Shown one piece after another: positions 52,537 through 63,203 of a DNA stretch of 64,000 nucleotides. The notes under the pieces were generated by a model. The model ran no database searches. It was not told where the DNA came from and saw only the letters and a program-made list of their open reading frames with translations. How positions within the stretch are numbered: position 1 is the stretch's first letter; every line of letters starts with the position of its first letter. Position numbers and translations under genes: made by a program. Origin of the DNA: Neoarius graeffei (Eukaryota; Chordata; Actinopteri; Siluriformes; Ariidae); assembly GCF_027579695.1 (NCBI RefSeq), contig NC_083574.1, positions 58,409,559 through 58,473,558 of the forward strand, written 5' to 3'.

Positions 52537-53292
52537 TTTGGCATGGACATGGATTTGACCATGGGCTTAGACTCTGACCTTGGCATGGGCTCTGGCATTA
52601 GCAGGGGCATGAAATTGGACTTGGGCTTGGATTTTGATCTTGGCATGGATTCGGGCGTGAACTCGAAGACAGATCTAGGCTTTGTTTGAGTGATGCCATC
52701 CTTGATGAAACCAGGTGGGGGAGCAACGACATCTTCAAAGCCAGGTGGCAGTGAAGAGCTGGTCCCCGCTGAAGCCAGGTGTCAGAGTGAAGAGGTGTCC
52801 CCATTGAAATCTGGGATGGAGGCTGCCCTGTTGGCCCCTGGAGCAAGCAGTGGAGTGGCAGCCGCCCTGTCAGCCTCTCGGGTATCGGCCTCTCTGGTAT
52901 CAGCCACCCCTCCCCCCCCCAAAAAAGATGGGGATCCTCCTTCCCTGAAACCTGGAGCCTCGTGCCAAACAACTTGGAGCTCCGGAGGCATGGGTGCTGC
53001 ACTGTGAGTAGACCTTTGGCTGACTGGCGTGCTGGTCCAGTAAGCCAAAAAAATCATGCAGCTACCCACAGGTTTTCGGGAGGTTTGGGCTCCACCAAGT
53101 CCTCATAAAAGAAACTGCACTGCAGCAAAAGTCCGGTGGGCGGCTCCTCCACTCGATCATTTGGAGCCAGTATGTCCAGCCCTAGCCATTGCAGAACCAC
53201 ACTGATCCTGGCTTTGGCACCATGACACTAGTGTGGGATGGGGCTGCGTGCCTGTTCCTTCCCACTATATCCATGGTCACAGTGAAGTAATC
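52537..53292 (-). other. Internal 5' region of the outer LTR element
   Basis: It carries the other half of the ATGG/CATGG repeat (52537-52680), then a frame with APGFREGGSPSFLGGGGVAD and a repeated TREADTREAD (52860-53000, minus). A TGGTGCCAAAGCCAGGATC primer-binding-like sequence lies near 53224-53206, 70 bp inside the LTR. No gag, protease or pol motif is recognised. Confidence 0.5.
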
Positions 53293-53486
53293 TGTCAGAT
53301 AAGAGGTTGCAGACAGATGTAAGTGCAGGAAGTGTGTTTGTTATAAAAACAACAAATAGGCATACAAGTCCAAAATGTTAGTCAGAATCAAAAACAAAAC
53401 ACAGGCAAAAGTCATGCAAGGCACAAACAAACTAGAAGAAGGAGAGACAGAAGGCAGAATCCAATTTACAAACTTGAGTTGAAAAC

Positions 53487-53883
53487 GGGCGGCACGGTGG
53501 TGTAGTGGTTAGCGCCGTCGCCTCACAGCAAGAAGGTCCGGGTTCGAGCCCTGTGGCCGGTGAGGGCCTTTCTGTGCGGAGTTTGCATGTTCTCCCCGTG
53601 TCCGCGTGGGTTTCTTCCGGGTGCTCCGGTTTCCCCCACAGTCCAAAGACATGCAGGTTAGATTAACTGGTGACTCTAAATTGACCGTAGGTGTGAATGT
53701 GAGTGTGAATGGTTGTCTGTGTCTATGTGTCAGCCCTGTGATGACCTGGCGACTTGTCCAGGGTGTACCCCGCCTTTCGCCCGTAGTCAGTTGGGATAGG
53801 CTCCAGCTTGCCTGCGACCCTGTAGAAGGATAAAGCAGCTAGAGATAATGAGATGAGATGAGATGAGATGAGATGAGATGAGA
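53487..53883 (+). mobile_element. tRNA-derived SINE, full length
   Basis: The head GGGCGGCACGGTGGTGTAGT and B box GGTTCGAGCCCT are present. The tail is a (GATGA)n array (about 53846-53887). Target duplication TGAGTTGAAAAC lies at 53475-53486 and 53884-53895. It is inserted in the outer LTR. Confidence 0.9.
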
Positions 53884-53987
53884 TGAGTTGAAAACCAGAA
53901 TAGCAATGCAAACAAAGTCTCGGAAAAGTCAGATACTAGATACTGAGCATATTACTTGGCAAAGTCTGTATGCATTTCTAGTCCTTA

Positions 53988-55581
53988 CAGTGGTGCTTGA
54001 AAGTTTGTGAACCCTTTAGAATTTTCTATGTTTCTGCATAAATATGACCTAAAACATCAGATTTTCACAAAAGTCCTAAAAGTAGATAAAGAGAACCCAG
54101 TTAAACAAATGAGACAAAAATATTATACTTGGTCATTTATTTATTGAGGAAAATGACCCAATGTTACATATCTGTGAGTAGCAAAAGTATGTGAACCTCT
54201 AGGATTAGCAGTTAATTTGAAGGTGAAATTAGAGTCAGGTGTTTTCAATCAATAGGATGACAATCCTGTGTGAGTGGGCACCCTGTTTTATTTAAAGAAC
54301 AAGGATCTATCAAAGTCTGACCTTCACAACACATGTTTGTGGAAGTGTATCATAGCACGAACAAAGGAGATTTTTGAGGACCTCAGAAAAAGCATTGTTG
54401 ATGCTCATCAGGCTGGAAAAGGTTACAAAACCATCTCTAAAGAGTTTGGACTCCACCAATCCACAGTCAGGCAGACTGTGTACAAATGGAGGAAATTCAA
54501 GACCATTGTTACCCTCCCCAGGAGTGGTTGACCAACAAAGATCGCTCCAAGAGCAAGATGTATAATAGTCAGCAAGATCACAAAGGACCCCAGGGTAACT
54601 TCTAAGCAACTGAAGGCCTCTCTCACATTGGCTAATGTTCATGAGTCCACCATCAGGAGAACACTGAACAACAGTGGTGTGCATGGCAGGGTTGCAAGGA
54701 GAAAGCCACTGCTCTCCAAAAAGAACATTGCTGCTTATCTGCAGTTTGCTAAAGATCAGGTGGACTAGCCAAAAGCATATTGGAAAAATGTTTTGTGGAT
54801 GGATGAGACCAAAATAGAACTTTTTGGTTTAAATGAGAAGCGTTATGTTTGGAGAAAGGAAAACACTGCATTCCAGCATAAGAACCTTATGCCATCTGTG
54901 AAACATGGTGGTGGTAGTATCATGGTTTGGACCTGTTTTGCTGCATCTGGGCCAGGACGGCTTGCCATCATTGATGGAACAATGAATTTTGAATGATACC
55001 AGTGAATTCTAAAGGAAAATGTCAGGACATCTGTCCATGAACGGAATCTCAAGAGAAGGTGGGTCATGCAGCAAGACAACGACCCTAAGCACACAAGTCA
55101 TTCTGCCAAAGAATGGTTAAAGAAGAATAATGTTTTGGAATGGCCAAGTCAAAGTCCTGACCTTAATTCAATCGAAATGTTGTGGAAGGACCTGAAGCGA
55201 GCAGCTCATGTGAGGAAACCCACCAACATCCCAGAGTTGAAGTTGCTCTGTACAGAGGAATGGGCTAAAATTCCTCTAAGCCGGTGTGCAGGACTGATCA
55301 ACAGTTACTGGAAAGGTTTGTTGAAATTATTGCTGCACGAGGGGGTCACACCAGATCCTGAAAGCAAAGGTTCACATTCTTTTGCCACTCACAGATATGT
55401 AATATTGGATCATTTTCCTCAATAAATAAATGACCAAGTATAATATTTTTGTCTCATTTGTTTAACTGGGTTCTCTTTGTCTACTTTTAGGACGTGTGTG
55501 AAAATCTGATGATGTTTTAGGTCATATTTATGCAGAAATATATAAAATTCTAAAGGGTTCACAAACTTTCAAGCACCACTG
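53988..55581 (+). mobile_element. Tc1-like transposon (defective)
   Basis: The element begins CAGTGGTGCTTGAAAGTTTG and ends with the inverted AAACTTTCAAGCACCACTG, between TA at 53986-53987 and 55582-55583. The transposase is broken (see 54340-55370). It is the most complete copy of the family that also left fragments at 7261-7396 and 9302-10095. Confidence 0.9.
54340..55370 (+). pseudogene. Tc1-like transposase, broken
   Basis: The N-terminal part reads TKEIFEDLRKSIVDAHQAGK and ISKEFGLHQSTVRQTVYKWR, the first helix-turn-helix, with a stop after LPRSG (54530). The core resumes at 54793 with WMDETKIELFGLNEKRYVWR (first catalytic Asp kept) and GGGSIMVWTCFAASGPGR, stops at 54997, then MQQDNDPKHTSHSAKEW (second Asp kept) and SPDLNSIEMLWKDLKR (catalytic Glu kept, NPIE changed to NSIE). 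The C-terminus is shifted. Three or more lesions make it inactive. Confidence 0.85.
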
Positions 55582-55726
55582 TATAAGCATGTGCTGTGAT
55601 TGCCCTCTGAGCAGGAACAGGTGCTTTGTAATTAGTCTTTGAGGTGCCTGCAACGTGCTCCATGTGCGTGAATGAGTGTAACCCCTCAAGGCGCACCAAG
55701 CTCGAGTGCGCTGACGTGATATTGCC

Positions 55727-56458
55727 TTCTTGAAAATGAGGCTTTATATTTGCATATGGAAAGGCTGTTATTAGCAGAATTGCAGCACAAGTGGACAGCC
55801 TTTGGAGGGACCTGCACTTGCAGGGAGTGAAAGCTGAATGGGGCATTGGGATGAAACACTGCAGTGTGATGAAAGCCCTGGTGGGTGGTTATGCATTATA
55901 CCAGCTGAGCATCATTCATTTTTTATGATGGTTAGAGGTCTAATAGGGGAAAGTGCAGTACAAGTGAAGAGCGAATCCTGTCCTACATGTTTTTATAAAT
56001 GAGTTACAGATTAAGTTATACTTATGCATTATTGTCTTCACTAAATTATGAAAAATCATGGACATGCTGATCTCATGAAGGAGACATGACATTGTCTGTT
56101 CTCAACAAAATTTGTTCTTCCCCTATAATATCATTCTTGAAGTCTTCTTGTCCTTCACAGCTGTTCTTGTTAACTTGCACATGGACATCTTTTAAGCTCT
56201 GCAGCTTTTTGCACATCCCAGTTATACTCAGCCTCAGACTAAAATAACAGTTGGTATACACCGAGACTCTGGTGTGTCTTGAAAATCAGGCCAAAATTTT
56301 AAATTTGGATCAGAGCTAGCTTCTAACTGGTGTGAACATGCTTCTTTAAAAATATTTGGGCATTTCTTGCATGATTTCATGGCAATCAAAATTTACTTTC
56401 TCTAGGCTCTTTATTAATAGGCATTGTTATACCTTAGGCAGGGTGTTGTTTGTTGTGT

Positions 56459-56529
<71 letters not shown>

Positions 56530-57063
56530 AACTGGCTAGTGAGGCATAAATACCCGGTGCTCTGCTCTCTGCAGATCTTTGCTCAGCTGTGGACAGGGTT
56601 ATGTATTATTCAGCCTCTTCAGTGATGTCATTCGAGCCATTCTGCTCTAACTAGAGGCCTCAACTGCAGTGTCTCTGTGTATGCCGTGGACGGCCAGTTT
56701 AAAGCATAGCTGTCCTGGGAGTGAGTCAAAGCTCTGACAGATGCATCCATGTATCTGTGCAAGTACAAAGGTCAATGTTCTTGGATTTCTTTTTCTCAGT
56801 ATAACAGTTTAGGGAAACAACTATTTTTTACATAACCATATAGATATAGAAGGTATGTAATAGCAATGAAAAGTAATGTACATAATGTACAGATCACAAA
56901 TATCTATCTTTTCTGTGAAATCAGGATTGTAATTTTCTACATATTTGCTTTGTGTGTACAATTTGACTGAACAGAAATTACATTAAAAAAAAACCAAAAC
57001 TGCGTCTGTGATGGAAAAAATAATGGTGATTTGGATTATAAGAATTCTAAGAATATATAAGAA
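55727..57063. other. Intergenic or intronic sequence with a (CA)n tract
   Basis: A long AC microsatellite spans about 56459-56528. No gene or delimited repeat was found elsewhere. Confidence 0.6.
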
Positions 57064-57717
57064 TTATAAGGATATAAAAGCAGTCTTCCCCACCTGCTGG
57101 ACTGTTTTACGGTCTGATATGGAGCAGTTGCCATACCATAATGAGATGCAGTTCGTGAGTATGCGGTCAGTGGTGCAGCAGTAGAAGTCCACTAGTATCC
57201 TGGGACAGAGATGAGCTTTTTTAAGGCTTTGTTGAAGGTAAAGACTCTGTTGCGCCCTTTTTTTATCAGAACAAAGGAGTTTAGGGATTACAGTATTAAA
57301 TGCTGCACTGAGCTCAATGAACAGCATTCTGACATATGAGTTGTGGTATTCCAGGTGGGTCAGACTAGAGTGGAGTGCTGTGGAGATGGCATCCTCTGTT
57401 GATCTGTTGCGGCAGTAAGCAAACTGATGTGGATCCATTGTGGCAAGTAAACAAGATTTCAAGTGTGACAGAACCAGTCTCTCGAAGTACTTGGCAATGA
57501 TGGGGGTGAGTGCGACAGGACAGAAGTCCTTGAGGGTTGTGGCAGTGGAGTGCTTTGGCACTGGCACAATGGAGGCAGTCTTGAAGGTGGTGAGGACAAC
57601 TGCCTGGGCCAGGGACAGGTTGAAAATGTCCATAAAGACCCTGGCCAACTGCTCTACACAAGCTCTAAGCACATGTCCAGCTATTCCATCAAGGCCAGCT
57701 GCCTTCCATACATTCAC
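57064..57717 (-). pseudogene. LINE reverse transcriptase fragment (L2/Rex1/CR1-like)
   Basis: The minus-strand frame of 217 codons begins in the RT fingers (WKAAGLDGIAGHVLRACVEQ). It continues through VPVPKHSTATTLKDFCPVAL, ERLVLSHLKS, DPHQFAYCRNRSTEDAISTA and FIELSAAFNTVIPKLL (the usual FIDYSSAFNT has lost its Asp). It then jumps to a C-terminal CTTDRILTNCISLWYGNCSI segment. The YADD catalytic box between these is deleted. This is a 5'-truncated, internally deleted copy of a non-LTR retrotransposon of the jockey superfamily. The exact clade cannot be fixed. Confidence 0.75.
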
Positions 57718-58419
57718 CCTGCTCAGAGTAGAGCAAACCTCTGTGGTGGAGAAAGTAAGAGGCTACTCATCAGATGGTGGTTCTACCTTGATGATGACCT
57801 CCTTATTTCCCCAATCAAAGTGAGCGTAGAAGTAATTGAACACATTGGAGAGGGAGGCCGAGCTGGTTGGTGGTACAGTGCTGGGTGGTTAGACATATCT
57901 ATATTGGTGTCAGGTAACATTAGTGTTGTCCTACATTTAAAATGATCTATTATCATTTATATCTATTATTATCATTTATAAAGTGTAACATTTTAAAGGA
58001 ATGTCGACTCCATACATTTCTTTAAGTGTCCTGTCTGTAACATCTTGCACCACTCCTGTAGTATTCCAGTTTTCCAACAAACATCCCCTGCCGCTGGATT
58101 AGTTTCCATTGTATCCACAACTTAACTGAAATAGTAACATATTTATCTTAAGAAAAAAATAACCTGGCGGTATTAGCTACAAGACTTCCAATTTTTATTG
58201 AAAGAATTTATACCTGTTGATCTTTAGAAACATTCATAGGATGATTTTGTTTGAAATAGATTAAATGAATGCAAACCCCTAATTTACATTATTACCGATT
58301 AATGACTTTTCATACATGTTGTGACTGTGTTGTTCATTCAGTCTAAATTATTGCCCATCAGTTTTAATTTAGAATAGGATATTTTAGGTCCTAATGTTGT
58401 GATCATGCAATGCACAAAA
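57718..58419. other. No feature seen, except possible continuation of the LINE
   Basis: The 57720-57900 segment may continue the LINE upstream (SSDEEPLTFST-like on the minus strand), but the match is weak. The remainder is AT-rich. Confidence 0.4.
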
Positions 58420-58800
58420 TCAAGGCGTAAGATCCCTGTCACGTCTGCACCTGCTAGCACTCTGGACTCCACTTCCCAGCATTCACAGCAGCCTTCAAAC
58501 ATGGCCACCAAGGTCTTGTCAGTGAGGCGGCGTAGAGATGGGTGTAAGTGCAGGGAAGATGTTTATTTACAAGGCGTGCTATTTACAAATGGTGAGGCAA
58601 GGTACAGAGTTACAAACTGAAACAAACGAAACTGAAACAAACAAACCAGAGTTAGGAAACCATGGCAAGAAACAAACGTGACTGGCTCAGGGGCAGAACA
58701 GCATAGATCCCCGTTCTGCATTTGGATGTTTTACACAGGATGCGAGATGGAATCAAGGCACAAGATTCACGCCTTGAACGGGTTGTGTGAAGGGGGCTTT
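58420..58800. mobile_element. Possible LTR fragment
   Basis: CCTGTCACGTCTGCACCTGCTAGCACTCTGGACTCC and the following GTAAGTGCAGGGAAGATGTTTATTTACAAGG resemble fish gypsy LTR sequence. The second part is loosely similar to the outer LTR at 44755 (GTAAATGCAGGAAATG). No target duplication was found. Confidence 0.3.
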
Positions 58801-60700
58801 ATAAGACTTTCACCAAATCTGTCCACAGTATTGATAGTTTTTGGGGCCTGACTGGCTGCGGGACTGGCTGCATTCATCCCTTGACTTACAAAATACTGTG
58901 TGGACATTTTTAGTATGTCATTTAAATAACTGAAAGTATGTCATTTTTCTATATGGCTCTTTTTGTTGTACACCCATTATTAATAGTATACACAAATTAC
59001 TATTTACATATTCAAGTGTCCAGGTTTAAACTTAATTTTAACTCCGTTTCTGTAAACTTCTTTCCTCCCACAAAAAAAGCAAAAAAAAAAAAGCATGAAG
59101 TTGGATTTCATGAAGTTACATGTTTGAGGAACTATAACTGTTACAAATTCCAAAAAGTAACATCTACTTTGCAATGATTATGCAGTAGCAAAAGAACAGC
59201 AGAAAGAATCAAATGTCTGCAGGGAACCTTTTCAAAGAGTATTTTAAATTGGTTTGGGTGCCTACAGCTCCTCACTCCCAGGAGTCCAGCTAATTAAAAC
59301 ACACCCCTGGCCTCCATCAAAGAGATTTTGGATTGTTCTCATTTTTCCATTGTCCTGTTCCCTTGCTCCCATCGTCAAATTTAGTCCACCACCTCACAGC
59401 CTTAATTCTAATTCCAGTTTAATTAATAAGATAAGCATGCGCATGGCTTGGTGAAAAGCTGCATGTTGAAAGAAAATATTTGCTACATTGGTATGTGGTG
59501 TGTATGGACCTTCATCCAACAGCGCTTTTGTCAAGCAGAACTGTTTATTGCAGGAGGAAACAAAAATGACCAGCTAACAAGTCTGTCTAACCTGAATGGA
59601 TTGGCAGTCACAAAGTTCTCTGTGAAAAGACAGCAGAGAATTTCTGTTTGAAAGGATAGTCAAGTTTGCTTTTTGGGAGATAACCTCTTGCAGGTAGAGA
59701 TAACCCTACTTGCACTTACTGTTTCTGCTTCAAAGTGCCGCTGTCCTCATTGAGAGGAACTGATTTAATTTCTTATGCTCTCATCATCTCTTCAAAAAGT
59801 CTTATGAATATGCAAGACTATCTCTGTGATTACGCTGGCAACTACTTGCCTAGTTGTTTTGAAAACATTGTTTCTTCATACAGTATACTGTATAATTTAT
59901 AATCACAACATCCAATATTTGTAATTAGATCTGAGGTGGGGTTTTTTTACACAATTTTAAATGCACAGAAAACGTAAGTATTAGATGAGTGCTTCCTTTC
60001 TTGAACATTTCTTCTCCGAATAAGACCTGAAAGCAGGAGGCAGTTGTGCAGTTATGATTTAACCGTTTAACCTTTCTTCATTGATTTAACTCACTATACT
60101 ACCTTGACACCTAATAGCAGTCCTGCTGTATGTTGTTGTTTTGGACATACCTGGCATTGCTACTGTGCTGATGAAAGTAAATGGCATTTGTTTTTTGAGC
60201 TTCAGACTGTGTGCAATATGCTGCCTGTCCCATCATCATTCCTCAGGGAGACCACTTATGGTTGGATAAATTGCCAACAGCTTTGCAGGCACCATCAGCT
60301 TTGGCATTCTTCACACAAGAACATAGTGTAGGAGGTGTCTGTCTGCCTGCTTGACTTGATATTAATACTTTTATATCGCACTCTGGATTGATTATTGTAA
60401 CACTTTATTTCCTATGGAAAAAATGATATGGCAACCATGTGAACAAATATAAATTCTTCACATTTAGTTTCATTTCATAATTAATGTACTGCATGTAAAA
60501 CTATCTTATTTATTTATAGCTAAAGCTCTATTTACAAGGGGAATAAGTATCTGAAGAGCATTCAGGTACACTCTTCAAATTAAGTTCTTCAAGGGTTCCT
60601 GTGTTCATTGGATAATTAAGGGTTTTTAGCATCTAAAATGGGTTCTACCTGGAACCTCTTCTGATAGGGAAACACTTTATTGTGGAGTTTATGCATTGGG
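58801..60700. other. Unique-looking non-coding sequence
   Basis: No exon with splice sites, RNA gene or delimited repeat is recognised. Short frames (59254-59454, 60104-60331) have no family features. These are candidates for intron sequence of NECAB2. Confidence 0.45.
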
Positions 60701-62771
60701 CTATCCAAAAGTCATTGGCACCCTAAGTTTTTATACGAATGTTGTCTTGACTTCTGCATTATTGGGTCAGTATTAAAAATATATATATTTCCAAACGTTG
60801 CTTCCAACCAAAATTAAATGTTACAGAAAAATGTTTGTAGGTCAGTAAAGAAAGGAACATATTATTCAATAGACTGCTTTTCAGATGAACAAAGAATGCT
60901 GGCTGTCAGGGATTACCTGTAAAGAACAGAAATAATTGTGACAGTCAGTGTTTTCAGAATAACAGTGGCAGATTCTTGCCAGGCAATATTCTCATAAAAC
61001 ATATCTTGAATGCACAAAATGTATCCTGAGAATATTAATGAATTAAAAAAAAAACAATGAATTGTCATGCCAGTTACTGACTTTGGTTAGTTTTGTGCTG
61101 TTTACTTCTGTTTCATTTTTATTTCAATATTTTTGAAGGCATTTGTTGCATTAGAATATTTCTTTATATGTGCGCAAGACTTTGGTACAGTACTAGAGTC
61201 TTTAATGACTTTTCTTAAGGACAACTAAAGGGCGCTTGAGGGTCTGTTAATCAGTGCTGCATTAACATTTATGATAAAAAATGAGTAATGTTAAAAATGC
61301 TAAAGTTACAAAAAGCCCCAATGTTTTGTAAGACACATTAATGACACTGATTAAGTATTTTAATCTCCATACTCAATATTGCCATGTTTTTTACAAGCAG
61401 TAGCATGTGACTCACTAAAACAGAATCTGCTGGCTGAAAGACTTCTGCTGGGACTTAGCAGGTTTTGGAAATAATCCCCTCAAATAATTAGCACATTTTG
61501 TCAGCACCTGACTGTATGGCCCTGAGTTTATTACTCTAATTTGCTGCTTAGTGTAATAAAACAGACTAGCTACTTAAAAAAAAAGTTCTAATTACAGTCT
61601 ACAAGAAGATTTTAATTTAGAATACAGATTCTACAGTATATTCATGTGGAAAATGAGACTAGAAGCTTCCTCAGCTCAGTCCTGATCCATGGGCTATTTG
61701 TTTTACACCCCTGCTGGAAGGTCTTTATTATAATTTCCCTGGTAACCAGCCTTGTGACATAAAATCCTGAAAGATGTCAAAACTACAGATAATCTAGACA
61801 TTAAGTTCATATAAGGTTTCTGACATTGCATTCCTGTGTTATTCGCTGAGAGTAATGTTGTACATCTCTAAAGAATGCAAAGGGAATGTGTGCACTACAC
61901 TTTTACTGCGATATGTACAGCACCATGCTATTAGCATACCTTCAATAGGTTACTTCTGAGGTATGTGGAGATTAAAAGGGCTTATATGAAAATTTGTGTG
62001 AATATATACCTTTTAATTCTTTGTTGTTCTTTGTACTTATGTAATCTCTGTGCAGGTGTGAATGTGTGGCCTTTCCTTTTTCTCCTTAATGAGAGTGAGT
62101 TATGCTGGTGTTATCCTTGCTTATCCTGTGGATATTTTGCCGGTGCTCTCTGGGGTCTCAGTCCGGGTGACATTTAGATGTCAGTTAATTAGATGTCAAT
62201 GTCTATGTGTTTCTCTGTGTGCACCTCCACAACCTGCCAGTGAAATACTTTTTTAATGGAGTAGGAGTGCTTATATTCTACTGTCTGACATGGCCATCTC
62301 TTAGTGAAGCACCTTGTCTAAAATGGAGTTATGGTCATTTTATCATCGAGAAGCACAGCCTGCATCATGTGCTGTGCTGTAGTCACTGCTCATTGTGCTG
62401 ACCAATGTTCATTGTATATGTCAAATGATATCTATCTACATGCAGTTCCAAAAATGCACAAGTAAAGTGAATGTAGTGCTGCTGCTGCAGCAGTAGCAGC
62501 TTTCTGCCCACAAATCAACTCCAATCAATAAGTGGACTTTAAGAAAAATAGGTTTGTCTGTGAAGGAGCCATTCACTCATGATATGCATAACATAAATCT
62601 CCATTCCTCATCGCTCAATGAGAGAAAATTCCTTGTTAATGATTTCTGCTTTTTTCCCCCTTAAATTGTCTAAATTCTTTTGAGAATATAGTACAGATCT
62701 TCTGTTCAAACCCCTAAAACTGTCTGCACTTTTCTAGGATTCTATAATTGAGAGTAATTATTCAAAGATCA
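60701..62771. other. Non-coding sequence with possible Tc1 end remnants
   Basis: CTATCCAAAAGTCATTGGCACCC (60705) and CAAGACTTTGGTACAGTACTAG (61176-61197) resemble terminal repeats of fish Tc1-like families, but no transposase lies between them. A short CTGCTGCTGCAGCAG palindromic run occurs near 62480. Confidence 0.4.
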
Positions 62772-62784
62772 TGAGCTATAATTT

Positions 62785-63151
62785 CATCATCTCATCATCT
62801 CTAGCTGCTTTATCCTTCTACAGGGTCGCAGGCAAGCTGGAGCCTATCCCAGCTGACTACGGGCGAAAGGCGGGGTACACCCTGGACAAGTCGCCAGGTC
62901 ATCACAGGGCTGACACATAGACACAGACAACCATTCACACTCACACCTATGGTCAATTTAGAGTCACCAGTTAACCTAACCTGCATGTCTTTGGACTGTG
63001 GGGGAAACCGGAGCACCCGGAGGAAACCCACACGGACACGGGGAGAACATGCAAACTCCACACAGAAAGGCCCTCGCCGGCCCCGGGGCTCGAACCCAGG
63101 ACCTTCTTGCTGTGAGGCAACAGCGCTAACCACTACACCACCGTGCCGCCC
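62785..63151 (-). mobile_element. tRNA-derived SINE, full length
   Basis: On the minus strand the head GGGCGGCACGGTGGTGTAGT, B box and body are intact, with a TGATGAGATGATG-type tail at the low-coordinate end. Target duplication TGAGCTATAATTT lies at 62772-62784 and 63152-63164. Confidence 0.9.
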
Positions 63152-63203
63152 TGAGCTATAATTTGTAGCTCCTTTTCTATATTACTACTTCAGAACTATG
63201 CTA

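Larger units (their letters stand above)
44741..55721 (-). mobile_element. Outer non-autonomous LTR element with deep nesting
   Basis: Two related LTRs in direct orientation bound this region: 44741-45157, and 53293-55721, the latter expanded by a SINE and a Tc1. Flanks TTGCT (44736-44740) and TTGCC (55722-55726) are a near-exact 5-bp target duplication. A purine tract GGTGGGGGGTTC (minus strand, 45169-45158) directly precedes the LTR at 45157, which sets the orientation to minus. After removing nested elements only about 1.3 kb of interior remain (45158-45693 plus 52537-53292), with no recognisable pol. This is a short, LARD/TRIM-like element. It hosts the Gmr1-like element at 45694-52536. 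Confidence 0.8.
53293..55721 (-). repeat. LTR (5') of the outer element, split by a SINE and a Tc1
   Basis: Three pieces (53293-53486, 53896-53985 and 55584-55721) together match the LTR at 44741-45157 in order. The SINE and Tc1 have their own target duplications, so they arrived after the LTR element. Confidence 0.85.

Noticed and set aside
45689-52541. 5-bp target duplication for the Gmr1-like element
   Set aside because: The flanks are GCAAG and TTTGG, with no match. The element may have lost a few flanking bases or arrived by another route.
57440-57945. Plus-strand open frames over the LINE region
   Set aside because: They are antisense to the reverse transcriptase segment, which has clear motifs on the minus strand.
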